Assembly: GCF_000772085.1 (NCBI RefSeq)
Contig: NZ_CP009755.1
Location: forward strand, 1,674,001-1,738,000
Length of the DNA stretch: 64,000 nt
Direction: 5' to 3'
From: Curtobacterium sp. MR_MD2014
Lineage (GTDB): Bacteria; Actinomycetota; Actinomycetes; Actinomycetales; Microbacteriaceae
Shown here piece after piece: positions 15,611 through 23,358 of the stretch. Both the position numbers and the translations under genes were made by a program. The stretch's first letter is position 1; each line of letters starts with the position of its first letter. Below the pieces are notes generated by a model that made no database searches, had not been told where the DNA came from, and worked only from the letters and a program-made list of their open reading frames with translations.

Positions 15611-16039
15611 GTGACCGTGGAACGGGTGCTCGCCGGTCCGTGCGTGGCGTGGCCGGAGGACAGCAGCTTCATCCGAGAGGTCCTGGACCGCACCGGTGAC
15701 AAGTGGACCGTGCTCGTGATGACCACGCTCGGCGACCGGACCCTGCGCTACTCGGACCTGCTGGCGAGCATCCCCGGCATCTCGCAGCGGATGCTGACCG
15801 TGACACTCAAGGCACTCGAGCGCGACGGACTCGTGGTCCGGCAGGCCCACGCGGAGATGCCGCCCCGGGTGGACTACGGCGTGACCGACCTGGGTCGGTC
15901 GTTGCAGGTCGCGGTGATGCAGCTGGCGCAGTGGGCTGCGGAGAACCACGCCGCCGTCGCCGCGAACCGGGCGCTGCACGAGCGGATCGGCGTCGGCCGG
16001 GCACGGTCCGTCGACGCGGACACGCACCCGGCCGGATGA
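15611..16039 (+). CDS. HxlR-family winged-helix transcriptional regulator
   Basis: A 142-residue regulator. FIREVLDRTGDKWTVLVMTT, then LRYSDLLASIPGISQRMLTV and LKALERDGLVVRQAHAEMPP are the standard HxlR DNA-binding domain, which often senses reactive aldehydes or quinones. GTG at 15611 with GAGGAGG a few bases upstream is the start; a longer open frame upstream reads as noise. It is divergent from the deoxyribosyltransferase-like gene with only 48 bases between starts, so both probably share a control region. A cysteine at residue ~11 (GPCVAW) is in the usual place for redox sensing in this family; that role is inferred. Confidence 0.9.
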   Translation: MTVERVLAGPCVAWPEDSSFIREVLDRTGDKWTVLVMTTLGDRTLRYSDLLASIPGISQRMLTVTLKALERDGLVVRQAHAEMPPRVDYGVTDLGRSLQVAVMQLAQWAAENHAAVAANRALHERIGVGRARSVDADTHPAG

Positions 16040-16157
16040 CCGTACGGCACCGAGGTCGAGCGCCCAGTTGCGCAGCGCCGCACCGCCGACGGTGACGACG
16101 GTCCTGCCCGGGCGCTCCGGGCCGACCTGCGTACAGTGGGCGCACGAGGGGGAGCAC

Positions 16158-16715
16158 ATGGGGGAGATCCGGCGCGACGAGGCGGCGGCCGGCACGACGA
16201 CGAGATCCGGGTCGAGGACACACTGCACAGCGCTGCTCGGTCCGACCACGGCACTCGTCCTGCTCGTGCTCACCGGCTGCGCGAGCACGGCACCGCGCGG
16301 CTCCGAGGTGGATGCGGCGACCGCGAAGCGGTCGATCGTCGATCTCGTCGAGCGGTCGACGTCCGCGGTCGGTGGCGACTGGACGGTCTACCGTGGCCCG
16401 GCGGTCGAACCGTGCGGACAGGACGTCGGGGATCGCGTCCGGTACGTCTACATCGTGGAACGAGCCGGCTCCACCACCGGGCGGCAGCGTGACGTCGAAG
16501 CCGTGCGTGCGGTCTGGGAGGACGCGGGCACGGACGTGGTCGACACGGACACGGGTGGTGCAGGCACGCGGGTCGGCATCCGCGGGACCAGCGGTTCGGT
16601 GACCTCCATCGGTCTCGATGCGGGGCCGGATCGGTACAGCATGTCCGGGGTCAGCGTGTGCGCGCCCGGGAACGCCTCGGAGCTGCGGGACGACGAGTTC
16701 GGGGACGAACGGTGA
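16158..16715 (+). CDS. Putative lipoprotein, first of a tandem paralogous pair
   Basis: A 185-residue predicted lipoprotein. A long n-region is followed by a hydrophobic stretch and the lipobox VLTGC (Cys at about residue 40). The exported part begins AKRSIVDLVERSTSAVGGDW and continues TVYRGPAVEPCG; this block is almost repeated in the next gene, so the two are tandem paralogues. It contains two cysteines (EPCG; GVSVCAPG) that may form a disulfide. ATG at 16158 has GGGGGAG upstream. First gene of a three-gene operon with GTGA overlaps. No known family is recognised; function unknown. Confidence 0.75.
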   Translation: MGEIRRDEAAAGTTTRSGSRTHCTALLGPTTALVLLVLTGCASTAPRGSEVDAATAKRSIVDLVERSTSAVGGDWTVYRGPAVEPCGQDVGDRVRYVYIVERAGSTTGRQRDVEAVRAVWEDAGTDVVDTDTGGAGTRVGIRGTSGSVTSIGLDAGPDRYSMSGVSVCAPGNASELRDDEFGDER

Positions 16716-17203
16716 GTCGCGGGACGAGCTGGATCGCCGTGCTCGTCGTGACCGCAGCGGTCCTCACGGCGTGCAGCGCCGACCCCGGCGGATCCGGGAC
16801 GGATGCGTCCCACGCGAAGCGGTCGATCGTCGACGTGGTCGAGCACACCACGGAGTCGATCGGCGGGGACTGGAGCGTGTACAGCGGCCCGGCGGCGGAG
16901 CACTGCGAACGTGCCGGCGCTGCGCCCGGAGCTCGCTGGAGCTACGTCGTCGAGCGGACGGCTCCGGACGGAGTGGACCCGGCCGCTGACGTCGAACGGG
17001 TCGAGCAGGAGTGGAACGAACTCGAGATCACCACCGAGCGCTTCGCGAGCGGATCGGCGGACCCCCTGCTCGGCGTCCGCGGTGCCGGAGGGCCCGTGAC
17101 GTCGATCGGGTTCGACGCCTTCCCCCAGCGCTACAGCGTGACCGCGGAGTCGACCTGCTTCGACGGGAGCGTCGCGGAACTCCGGGGAGCGGGGAGATCG
17201 TGA
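16712..17203 (+). CDS. Putative lipoprotein, second of the tandem pair
   Basis: A 163-residue predicted lipoprotein with a typical short signal (SRGTSWIAVLVVTAAVLTAC; lipobox Cys at residue ~21). The exported part AKRSIVDVVEHTTESIGGDW and SVYSGPAAEHCE mirrors the upstream gene; the C-terminal GPVTSIGFDAFPQRYSVTAE also matches its partner (GSVTSIGLDAGPDRYSMSGV). GTG start overlaps the previous stop codon by four bases, and its own stop overlaps the next start. Gene duplication with divergence is evident. Cysteine positions near ECHC and STCFDG are conserved. Function unknown. Confidence 0.75.
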   Translation: MSRGTSWIAVLVVTAAVLTACSADPGGSGTDASHAKRSIVDVVEHTTESIGGDWSVYSGPAAEHCERAGAAPGARWSYVVERTAPDGVDPAADVERVEQEWNELEITTERFASGSADPLLGVRGAGGPVTSIGFDAFPQRYSVTAESTCFDGSVAELRGAGRS

Positions 17204-17535
17204 CCGATGACCGGCGGACCTACCGGATCGTCTCCCGCATCGGCTTCACCGCTGCTCCGGCGATGTTCTTCCTGCCGCTCCTCGTCCCGATGTTCTCCGG
17301 CGGCTACCGGTCGTGGCCGATCGTCTGCATGACGGCGGCGTTCGCGGTGCTCGTCTCCGCGTCCTCGTTCGCCGCCATGGCGAGCACGCCACCTGACGGG
17401 AACCCCGGGGCGCACCAGCTGTGGGCGATCCCGGTCGCCGTCGTCGCCCTGCTGCCCGGGGCGGTCCTCTCCTCCGGGCTGTACCTGACGGTGGTCGCCC
17501 TGCTGAGCCAGGCAGCTGCGACAGCGCCGGGCTGA
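17200..17535 (+). CDS. Small multi-span membrane protein of the lipoprotein operon
   Basis: A 111-residue hydrophobic protein. After a short basic N-terminus (TDDRRTYRIVSRI) it has about three to four transmembrane segments (residues ~15-32, 37-57, 73-90, 92-108). GTG at 17200 overlaps the stop of the second lipoprotein gene by four bases, so the three genes form one transcription and translation unit. I recognise no family. Its partnership with two paralogous lipoproteins suggests a small envelope complex, but there is no direct evidence of function. Confidence 0.7.
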   Translation: MTDDRRTYRIVSRIGFTAAPAMFFLPLLVPMFSGGYRSWPIVCMTAAFAVLVSASSFAAMASTPPDGNPGAHQLWAIPVAVVALLPGAVLSSGLYLTVVALLSQAAATAPG

Positions 17536-17593
17536 CGGAAGACGCCCGCCTGACAGGACACGCCAGCCCGACGACGGGCGCGGACGGTGCTCG

Positions 17594-17800
17594 TCAGACC
17601 GGCCGGTAGATCGCGATCGGGGGAGCGGACGGGTCGCCGTCGTCGTGCGCGTCGCCCGTGGCGAGCCAGGTGCGACCCTCGTGCTCGATGGTCGTCGGCA
17701 GGTTGCCGTGCACGAGGATGCGGACGGCCGGCGAGTCGCCGTCGATCAGGTCCACACCGTGTGCCTCGGTGCCACCGGGGTTGTCGTGCACGTAGCTCAT
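17594..17800 (-). CDS. Hypothetical acidic protein, 68 residues
   Basis: A short acidic protein starting MSYVHDNPGGTEAHGVDLID and ending APPIAIYRPV. The segment AVRILVHGNLPTTIEHEGRT reads like beta-strands of a compact domain. ATG at 17800 is chosen because upstream codons in the frame are low complexity; the ribosome site is weak. Convergent with the lipoprotein operon. Unrecognised; the composition and codon pattern look like a real small gene rather than a shadow. The ~290 bases between this gene and the next tRNA hold no feature I can support. Confidence 0.5.
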   Translation of the reverse strand: MSYVHDNPGGTEAHGVDLIDGDSPAVRILVHGNLPTTIEHEGRTWLATGDAHDDGDPSAPPIAIYRPV

Positions 17801-18090
17801 GCCCCGAGTGAACCCGGTCGGCCTGGGAGTCCGGGACCGTCCGGCCGCTCGCAGGGTTCGGGTCGCCGCGATCGGCCGGACGAGGGGTGGGTGGCCCCGG
17901 CGCCCCGCCCGGACGGACTCGGGGCACCGAGGAAGCATCCGGAGCCGACGGCGGCTCGGATGGGTCGGCGTCCGAGGCTTGCGGTTTCCCGCAATCCCGC
18001 ACCCGACGGCGATCGACGGTGCGTGCGACGCGCCCGGCTGCGCCGTGGATCACGGTCGCGGGAACGGTTCGGGGTAGAGTGTGCGTGTAC

Positions 18091-18162
18091 GCGGATGTGG
18101 CGCAGTGGTAGCGCATCACCTTGCCAAGGTGAGGGTCGCGAGTTCGAATCTCGTCATCCGCT
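18091..18162 (+). tRNA. tRNA-Gly(GCC), copy 2
   Basis: Identical over its full length to the tRNA at 14763-14834 (acceptor GCGGATG/CATCCGC, anticodon GCC). A -10-like TAGAGT at 18075-18080 precedes it. Confidence 0.96.
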
Positions 18163-18170
18163 CGGAACAC

Positions 18171-18199
18171 GAAGGCCCTGGTCACCGACCAGGGCCTTC
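18171..18199 (+). terminator. Terminator after tRNA-Gly copy 2
   Basis: A perfect 13-bp stem, GAAGGCCCTGGTC / GACCAGGGCCTTC, with loop ACC. It lies nine bases after the tRNA and can also serve the convergent reductase gene. Confidence 0.85.
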
Positions 18200-18246
18200 G
18201 TCGTCTCAGGCCCGGTCTCCTCGGAGAACCGGGACGACCAGGACTG

Positions 18247-19044
18247 TCACGCGCCGCCGAAGCGCTCTGCTCGGACGTCGGACAGGTCGTGGCCGAGCTC
18301 GCCGAGCCACCGCAGCACCTGCTCGACGAACGGGGTCGACCCGCAGACGTAGACGAGCGCTCCGGACCCGGGCGGCAGGACGGCCCGATCGAGTCGCTCC
18401 TGTGTGAGACGCCCCACGGGTTCGTCGGACCCCTCCGGAGCGCGTCGGCTGTACACGTGCGTGACCTCGAGCGGCGCGGCCGCGCGCAGGGCGTCCGCGA
18501 GCTCCTCGCGGAAGAACACGTCCTCCGGCGTGCGGGTGGCGTACAGCAGCCGGAACGGCGTCCGGTCGGCGGCCTCGGCGTGCGCGGTGACCATCGGGAG
18601 CAGCGGGACGATGCCCGACCCGCCGGCGATCAGCTGCACGGGCCTCGTCGACGCACCGGGCCGCCACACGAACCACCCGCCGAGGGGCCCGTGCACGTCG
18701 AGGGCGTCGCCGACCTCGATCGCGTCGACCAGGAACGGGGAGACCTCGCCGCCCTCGACCCGGTCGACCGCGAGCGTCACCCGGGTGCCCGCACCGGACG
18801 AGGCGATCGAGTAGGACCGCGACGCCTGGTAGCCGTCCTCGGCGGTGAGGCGCAGGTCGAGGTGCTGCCCCGGGTCGTTGCCCGGCCAGGTCGGGACGTC
18901 GAGGACGATGCGGCGCGCGACCGGGGTCTCCGGTGCGACGGAGGCGACGGTGGCGGCGTGCCAGGCCGGCCGTCTGCGGGCGGGGGCCGACGCGCTCGGG
19001 GCGGTCCGCGCCTCCAGGCCGTCGACGGGGGAGGGACCGCTCAC
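18247..19044 (-). CDS. FAD/NAD(P)-binding ferredoxin-reductase-type oxidoreductase
   Basis: A 265-residue flavin reductase of the ferredoxin-NADP reductase superfamily. The FAD-binding motif RSYSIASS is at residues ~76-83, the nucleotide-binding GGSGIVPLLPM at ~145-155, and CGSTPFVEQVLRWL near the C-terminus. There is no [2Fe-2S] domain, so it most likely passes electrons from NAD(P)H directly to its partner. GTG at 19044 overlaps the stop of the upstream molybdopterin enzyme (GTGA), so the two are co-translated. The pairing suggests a soluble cytoplasmic Mo-reductase system; the substrate is not known. Confidence 0.88.
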   Translation of the reverse strand: MSGPSPVDGLEARTAPSASAPARRRPAWHAATVASVAPETPVARRIVLDVPTWPGNDPGQHLDLRLTAEDGYQASRSYSIASSGAGTRVTLAVDRVEGGEVSPFLVDAIEVGDALDVHGPLGGWFVWRPGASTRPVQLIAGGSGIVPLLPMVTAHAEAADRTPFRLLYATRTPEDVFFREELADALRAAAPLEVTHVYSRRAPEGSDEPVGRLTQERLDRAVLPPGSGALVYVCGSTPFVEQVLRWLGELGHDLSDVRAERFGGA

Positions 19045-19634
19045 CAGTACCGCTCCTCCTTCCAGGGGTCGCCGTGCATGTTGTAGCCGGCGTTCTCCCA
19101 GAAGCCCGGCTCGTCCTCGGCCTGCATGACGATGCCGCGCACCCACTTCGCGCTCTTCCAGAAGTACAGGTGGGGCACGAGCAGGCGGGCCGGGCCACCG
19201 TGCTCGGGGGTGAGGGGCGCGCCGTCGGCCTCGAAGGCGATCCACGACCGTCCACCGAGCAGCTCGGCGCGTGGCACGTTCGTCGTGTAGCCCCCGAAGC
19301 TGTGCACCGTGCAGAAGTCGAGCGAGGTCTCGACGTCCGCGAACAGGCGGTCGAGGGAGACGCCACGCCAGGGCATGTCGAGCTTCGTCCAGTGGGTGAC
19401 GCAGTGGATGTCGACGGTGACGTCCTCGACGCCGAGGGCGTGCACCTCGTCCCAGGTCCAGGTGCGGAGCCCCGTCTCGGTGCGGATGGAGAAGCTCCAG
19501 TCGGCCGGCTCGATGTCGGGGGTGGCCCCGGCGGAGAGCACCGGCCAGTCGCGCACGAGGGTCTGTCCGGGCGGGATGCGCGGGTCGTCGCGGTCGTCGC
19601 GGCGGCCGCCGAAGCCCCGGGTGAACGTCGCCAT
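19041..19634 (-). CDS. Sulfite-oxidase-type molybdopterin-dependent oxidoreductase
   Basis: A 197-residue protein of the sulfite oxidase/YedY molybdopterin fold. The likely Mo-ligand cysteine is Cys78 in VDIHCVTHWTKLDMPWRGV; LFADVETSLDFCTVHSFGGY and PARLLVPHLYFWKSAKWVRG are also typical, as is the C-terminal GYNMHGDPW. No Tat signal or transmembrane segment is seen, so it should be cytoplasmic, unlike periplasmic MsrP. ATG at 19634 has GAGGAG upstream. Operon with the flavin reductase at 18247-19044, the presumed electron donor. The 250 bases upstream hold no recognisable gene. Confidence 0.88.
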   Translation of the reverse strand: MATFTRGFGGRRDDRDDPRIPPGQTLVRDWPVLSAGATPDIEPADWSFSIRTETGLRTWTWDEVHALGVEDVTVDIHCVTHWTKLDMPWRGVSLDRLFADVETSLDFCTVHSFGGYTTNVPRAELLGGRSWIAFEADGAPLTPEHGGPARLLVPHLYFWKSAKWVRGIVMQAEDEPGFWENAGYNMHGDPWKEERYW

Positions 19635-19883
19635 GGAAGCTCCTCGTCTCGGTGCGGCGGCTCCCCGCCGTCCCGCTCGGTCCGGCGCTCCCGCGGACCC
19701 GCCGTGTAACGGATCGGTAAACACTGGAGCGCGTCGTCACCAGCGTACCGATGCCCTCGGATCGGTGCGCCCACGGGCATCGAGGGGGCGCCGAGCGGCC
19801 GTCGGGCCGAGGAGCGGGGCTCGCGCTCCGAGCTGGCTCCCTCTATCGTTCACCGGAACGATTACCAGGAGGGGTCACCCCGA

Positions 19884-21485
19884 ATGCAACCCATCGTCCA
19901 CGACGACCGCGACGTCCGCGGTCCCAGCCGGCGCACACTGCTGACCGGTGCCGCCGGGCTGGCCGGGCTCGGCCTGCTCACGCTCACCGGGTGCAGCTCC
20001 GGCGCGGCAGCCGGCACCGCGGCGCTGCCCGAGGCCGCCGCGACCGGCGCGACCCGAGCGGGGGGACGGCTCCGGGTGGCACGCCCCGCTGCCTCCGCCG
20101 CGGAGACACTCGACTCGGCCAGCTCGCTGTCCGCCTACGAGTACCTCGGTGCCCTGTACAACCGGCTGGTCAGGCTCGACGAGCAGGGGACGACCGTACC
20201 CGACCTCGCCGAGGAGTGGTCCGCGAACGCCGACGGCACCGAGTGGACGTTCCGTCTCCGGCGTGGCGTGCGCTTCCACGACGGCGCACGGTTCACCGCG
20301 GACGACGCGATCGCGAGCATCCGGCACATCCTCGACGAGGCGACCGCGTCGCCGCAGGCCGGGGTCCTCGGTGAGGTCATGGACGCCTCGTCGATGACCG
20401 CGGTCGACCCGCACACGCTCCGCTTCGCGCTCACGAAGCCGAACGCCGAGTTCCCGTCGCTGCTCACCGCTTACCAGTGCTACATCGTGCCGGCGGGCGC
20501 CGTCGCGGACATCGGCCGGACGGGCATCGGCACCGGTCCCTTCCGCCTCTCCTCCTTCACGCCCGCCGGTGCCGGGAGCGTCGAGGCGTTCGAGGACCAC
20601 TTCGCGGGCCGCCCGACGCTCGACGGCATCGACTTCTTCTCCGTCCAGGACACCACCGCGCGCGTCAACGCCCTGCTCGCGGGCCAGGTCGACCTCATCT
20701 CGCAGACGAACCTCGACTTCGCCACCGCCCGGGTCGTCGCGGCCTCGGACCGAGCGACGATCGCCCGCTCCACGAACGCGCAGTGGTACACGATCCCGAT
20801 GCTCGCGACGAGCGACGAGTTCGCCGACCCGAGGGTCCGACAGGCGATGAAGCTCGCGTACGACCCGCGGACGATCGTCGACACGGCCCTGCAGGGCACG
20901 GGGGCGCCCGGCTGGGACAACCCGGTGCCGCCGCAGCTCGCCGCCTTCGTCGACGAGCACCGCGAACACGACCCGGACAAGGCGCGCGCACTGCTCCGGG
21001 CCGCCGGTGCCGAGGGGCTCCGCACGTCCATCTACACGTCGTCCTACGAGTCGGTCTTCACCCCGATGGCGGTGGCCTACCGCGACGCGGTCGCCGACGC
21101 GGGCATCCGGCTGACGATCCGGAACGCGAGCGCCGACTCCTACTACACCCAGATCTGGATGCAGAAGCCGCTCATGGTGAGCTACTGGTTCACCGGGCGA
21201 CCGATCGACCAGCTGCTCAACCAGATCTTCCGCACCGGATCCTCCTACAACGAGAGCGCCTGGTCGAACCCGACCTTCGACACGCTCCTCGACGACGCCC
21301 GCGCCGAGATGGACGACGCGAAGCGCCGGACGCTCTACCAGGACGCCCAGCGGCTCGTCGTCGAGGACGGCGCCGACATGACCCCGATGTTCGGGGACCG
21401 CCTGGTCGGGCTGTCCCGCGACGTCGTCAACTACTCGGAGTACGGCTTCGAGTTCGACTGGCTCCGGATCGGACTGCGCCGATGA
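19884..21485 (+). CDS. ABC transporter substrate-binding lipoprotein (SBP family 5, peptide/opine type)
   Basis: A 533-residue extracytoplasmic binding protein. SRRTLLTG (residues ~15-22) looks like a twin-arginine motif and LTLTGC gives a lipobox with Cys37, so it is probably a Tat-exported lipoprotein. The mature part has the family 5 hallmarks: VPDLAEEWSANADGTEWTFR, then RRGVRFHDGARFTADDAIAS, and the C-terminal YQDAQRLVVEDGADMTPMF. It should bind oligopeptides or similar ligands. ATG at 19884 has AGGAGG upstream. First gene of a six-gene operon; each of the next five starts overlaps the preceding stop by four bases. Confidence 0.93.
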   Translation: MQPIVHDDRDVRGPSRRTLLTGAAGLAGLGLLTLTGCSSGAAAGTAALPEAAATGATRAGGRLRVARPAASAAETLDSASSLSAYEYLGALYNRLVRLDEQGTTVPDLAEEWSANADGTEWTFRLRRGVRFHDGARFTADDAIASIRHILDEATASPQAGVLGEVMDASSMTAVDPHTLRFALTKPNAEFPSLLTAYQCYIVPAGAVADIGRTGIGTGPFRLSSFTPAGAGSVEAFEDHFAGRPTLDGIDFFSVQDTTARVNALLAGQVDLISQTNLDFATARVVAASDRATIARSTNAQWYTIPMLATSDEFADPRVRQAMKLAYDPRTIVDTALQGTGAPGWDNPVPPQLAAFVDEHREHDPDKARALLRAAGAEGLRTSIYTSSYESVFTPMAVAYRDAVADAGIRLTIRNASADSYYTQIWMQKPLMVSYWFTGRPIDQLLNQIFRTGSSYNESAWSNPTFDTLLDDARAEMDDAKRRTLYQDAQRLVVEDGADMTPMFGDRLVGLSRDVVNYSEYGFEFDWLRIGLRR

Positions 21486-22483
21486 ACGTCCTCGTCCCCG
21501 CCCTCCGTCGACTCGGCATCGCCGTGCTCACGGTGGTCCTCGCATCACTGTTCGTGTTCCTCGCGGTGCAGGCGCTGCCCGGCGACGTCGCGCAGCAGCT
21601 GCTCGGGCAGAACGCGACGCCCGAGGCGGTCCAGCAGCTCCGGGCGACCCTCGGACTCGACGAGAACGTCTGGCTCCGGTACCTGCAGTGGCTCGCCGGC
21701 GCCGCACACGGCGACTTCGGCACGTCGCTCGTCAGCGGCGAGCCGGTGGCGCCGACGCTCCTCACGGCGTTCCGGAACAGCATGCTCATCGCCCTCCCGG
21801 CGATGCTGGTCGGCGTGACGCTGTCGCTCGCGCTCGGCGTGCTCGCGGGTGTCCGCCGCGGTCGTGCGACCGACCGGATCGTCTCGACCGTCAGCCTCCT
21901 CGTGATGAGCGTCCCCGAGTTCATGGTCGCGACCGTCCTGGTGCTGCTGTTCGCGATCGGCCTGCCGGTGTTCCCGGCCGTCGTGCTCCGCGGGAGCGAC
22001 GCCACCGTCGCGGAACTCCTGCCGACCGTCTGGCTGCCGATCGTCGTGCTGACGCTCGCGATGGCGGCGTACATCCTCCGCACCGCGCGCTCGTCGACCA
22101 TCGACGTGATGGCGTCCGAGTTCGTGACCACCGCCGAGCTCAAGGGCCTGACGATGCGCAGGGTGGTGTGGAAGCACGCACTGCCGAGCGCGCTGCTGCC
22201 GACGCTCAACGTCATCGCGCTCAACGTCGCCTGGCTGCTCGGCGGGGTGGTGGTCGTGGAGAACGTCTTCAACTACCCGGGCATGGGCAAGCTCATGCTC
22301 GAGTCGGTCTCGAACCGCGACCTGCCGACCATCGAGGCGATCGCGCTGCTGAGCGCCCTCGTCTACGTCGTCTGCAACCTCGCGGCCGACCTCGTCGCCC
22401 TCGCACTCGACCCGAAGCTCCGCACGCGGCAGCGCCGCACCCGGACCCGCCCGGTCCGCAGCACACGGAAGGCCCACGCATGA
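21482..22483 (+). CDS. ABC transporter permease (DppB/OppB type)
   Basis: A 333-residue inner membrane permease of the dipeptide/oligopeptide class. Seen: LRRLGIAVLTVVLASLFVFL (first transmembrane segment), the N-terminal motif ALPGDVAQQLLGQNATPEAV, about six transmembrane helices, and the EAA-loop region FVTTAELKGLTMRRVVWKHA that contacts the ATPase, followed by ALPSALLPTLNVIALN and FNYPGMGKLM. ATG at 21482 overlaps the binding-protein stop (ATGA). Partners: the permease at 22480 and the double ATPase at 23355. Confidence 0.95.
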   Translation: MNVLVPALRRLGIAVLTVVLASLFVFLAVQALPGDVAQQLLGQNATPEAVQQLRATLGLDENVWLRYLQWLAGAAHGDFGTSLVSGEPVAPTLLTAFRNSMLIALPAMLVGVTLSLALGVLAGVRRGRATDRIVSTVSLLVMSVPEFMVATVLVLLFAIGLPVFPAVVLRGSDATVAELLPTVWLPIVVLTLAMAAYILRTARSSTIDVMASEFVTTAELKGLTMRRVVWKHALPSALLPTLNVIALNVAWLLGGVVVVENVFNYPGMGKLMLESVSNRDLPTIEAIALLSALVYVVCNLAADLVALALDPKLRTRQRRTRTRPVRSTRKAHA

Positions 22484-23358
22484 CCGCCGTCGCCCCACGC
22501 TCCCGCAGCGTCCTCGGCGCGGCCGTCGCGCCGTTCCGCAGCTCGACGGCACTCGGCGTCGGCCTCGCGTTCATCGCCGTGCACCTCGTGCTGGCGGTGC
22601 TCGCGCCCGTCATCGCCGGACACGACCCCGTCGCGACGGACGCCGCGGACGTGCTCGCCGGCCCGAGCTGGGCCCACTGGCTCGGCACGGACCAGTACGG
22701 ACGCGACCTGCTGTCGCGCACGCTCAACGGCGGCCGGTACGCGCTGCTCGTGACCTTCCTCGCCACCACCATCGCCGTCGCCGTCGGTAGCGTCCTCGGC
22801 TGCGTCACGGCGTACGCGGACAACTGGTTCGACGAGGTCGTCATGCGCGTGGTCGACGCGCTGCTCAGCGTGCCCTCGATCCTCGCGCTCCTCGTCGTCG
22901 TGACCGTCTTCGACGCCGGACTCTGGGTCATCGTGCTCGCGGTGACCGTCGTCTACGCACCCGCCGTCACCCGCGTCGTCCGTGGTGCCGCGCGGACGGT
23001 GATCACGCAGGACTACGTCACCGCGGCCCGCGCCCGCGGCGAGCGCGCCGTGTCGATCGTGTTCCGTGAGATCCTGCCGAACGTGCTCGACGTCGTCCTC
23101 GTCGAGTTCGCCATGCGGGCGTCCTGGATCGTCCTGCTCGTCGCGTCGCTGTCCTTCCTCGGCTTCGGGGCGAACCCACCGACGCCCGACTGGGGGCTCA
23201 TGGTGCAGGAGAACCGGACGGCGCTGACCGTGGTGCCGCTCGGCACCCTCGCGCCGATCGTGGCGCTGGCGACGCTCGTCGTCGGCCTCAACCTCGCCGC
23301 CGACGGGCTGGCCAAGTCGCTCGGCGTCGACCGCGCACAGCAGGGAGCGGGCGCATGA
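22480..23358 (+). CDS. ABC transporter permease (DppC/OppC type)
   Basis: A 292-residue inner membrane permease, second channel subunit. WAHWLGTDQYGRDLLSRTLN is the standard DppC/OppC motif; DYVTAARARGERAVSIVFRE is the EAA loop that docks on the ATPase; PPTPDWGLMVQENRTALTV precedes the last transmembrane segments. About six helices are evident. ATG at 22480 overlaps the preceding stop codon and its own stop overlaps the ATPase start, so expression is coupled through the operon. Confidence 0.95.
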   Translation: MTAVAPRSRSVLGAAVAPFRSSTALGVGLAFIAVHLVLAVLAPVIAGHDPVATDAADVLAGPSWAHWLGTDQYGRDLLSRTLNGGRYALLVTFLATTIAVAVGSVLGCVTAYADNWFDEVVMRVVDALLSVPSILALLVVVTVFDAGLWVIVLAVTVVYAPAVTRVVRGAARTVITQDYVTAARARGERAVSIVFREILPNVLDVVLVEFAMRASWIVLLVASLSFLGFGANPPTPDWGLMVQENRTALTVVPLGTLAPIVALATLVVGLNLAADGLAKSLGVDRAQQGAGA

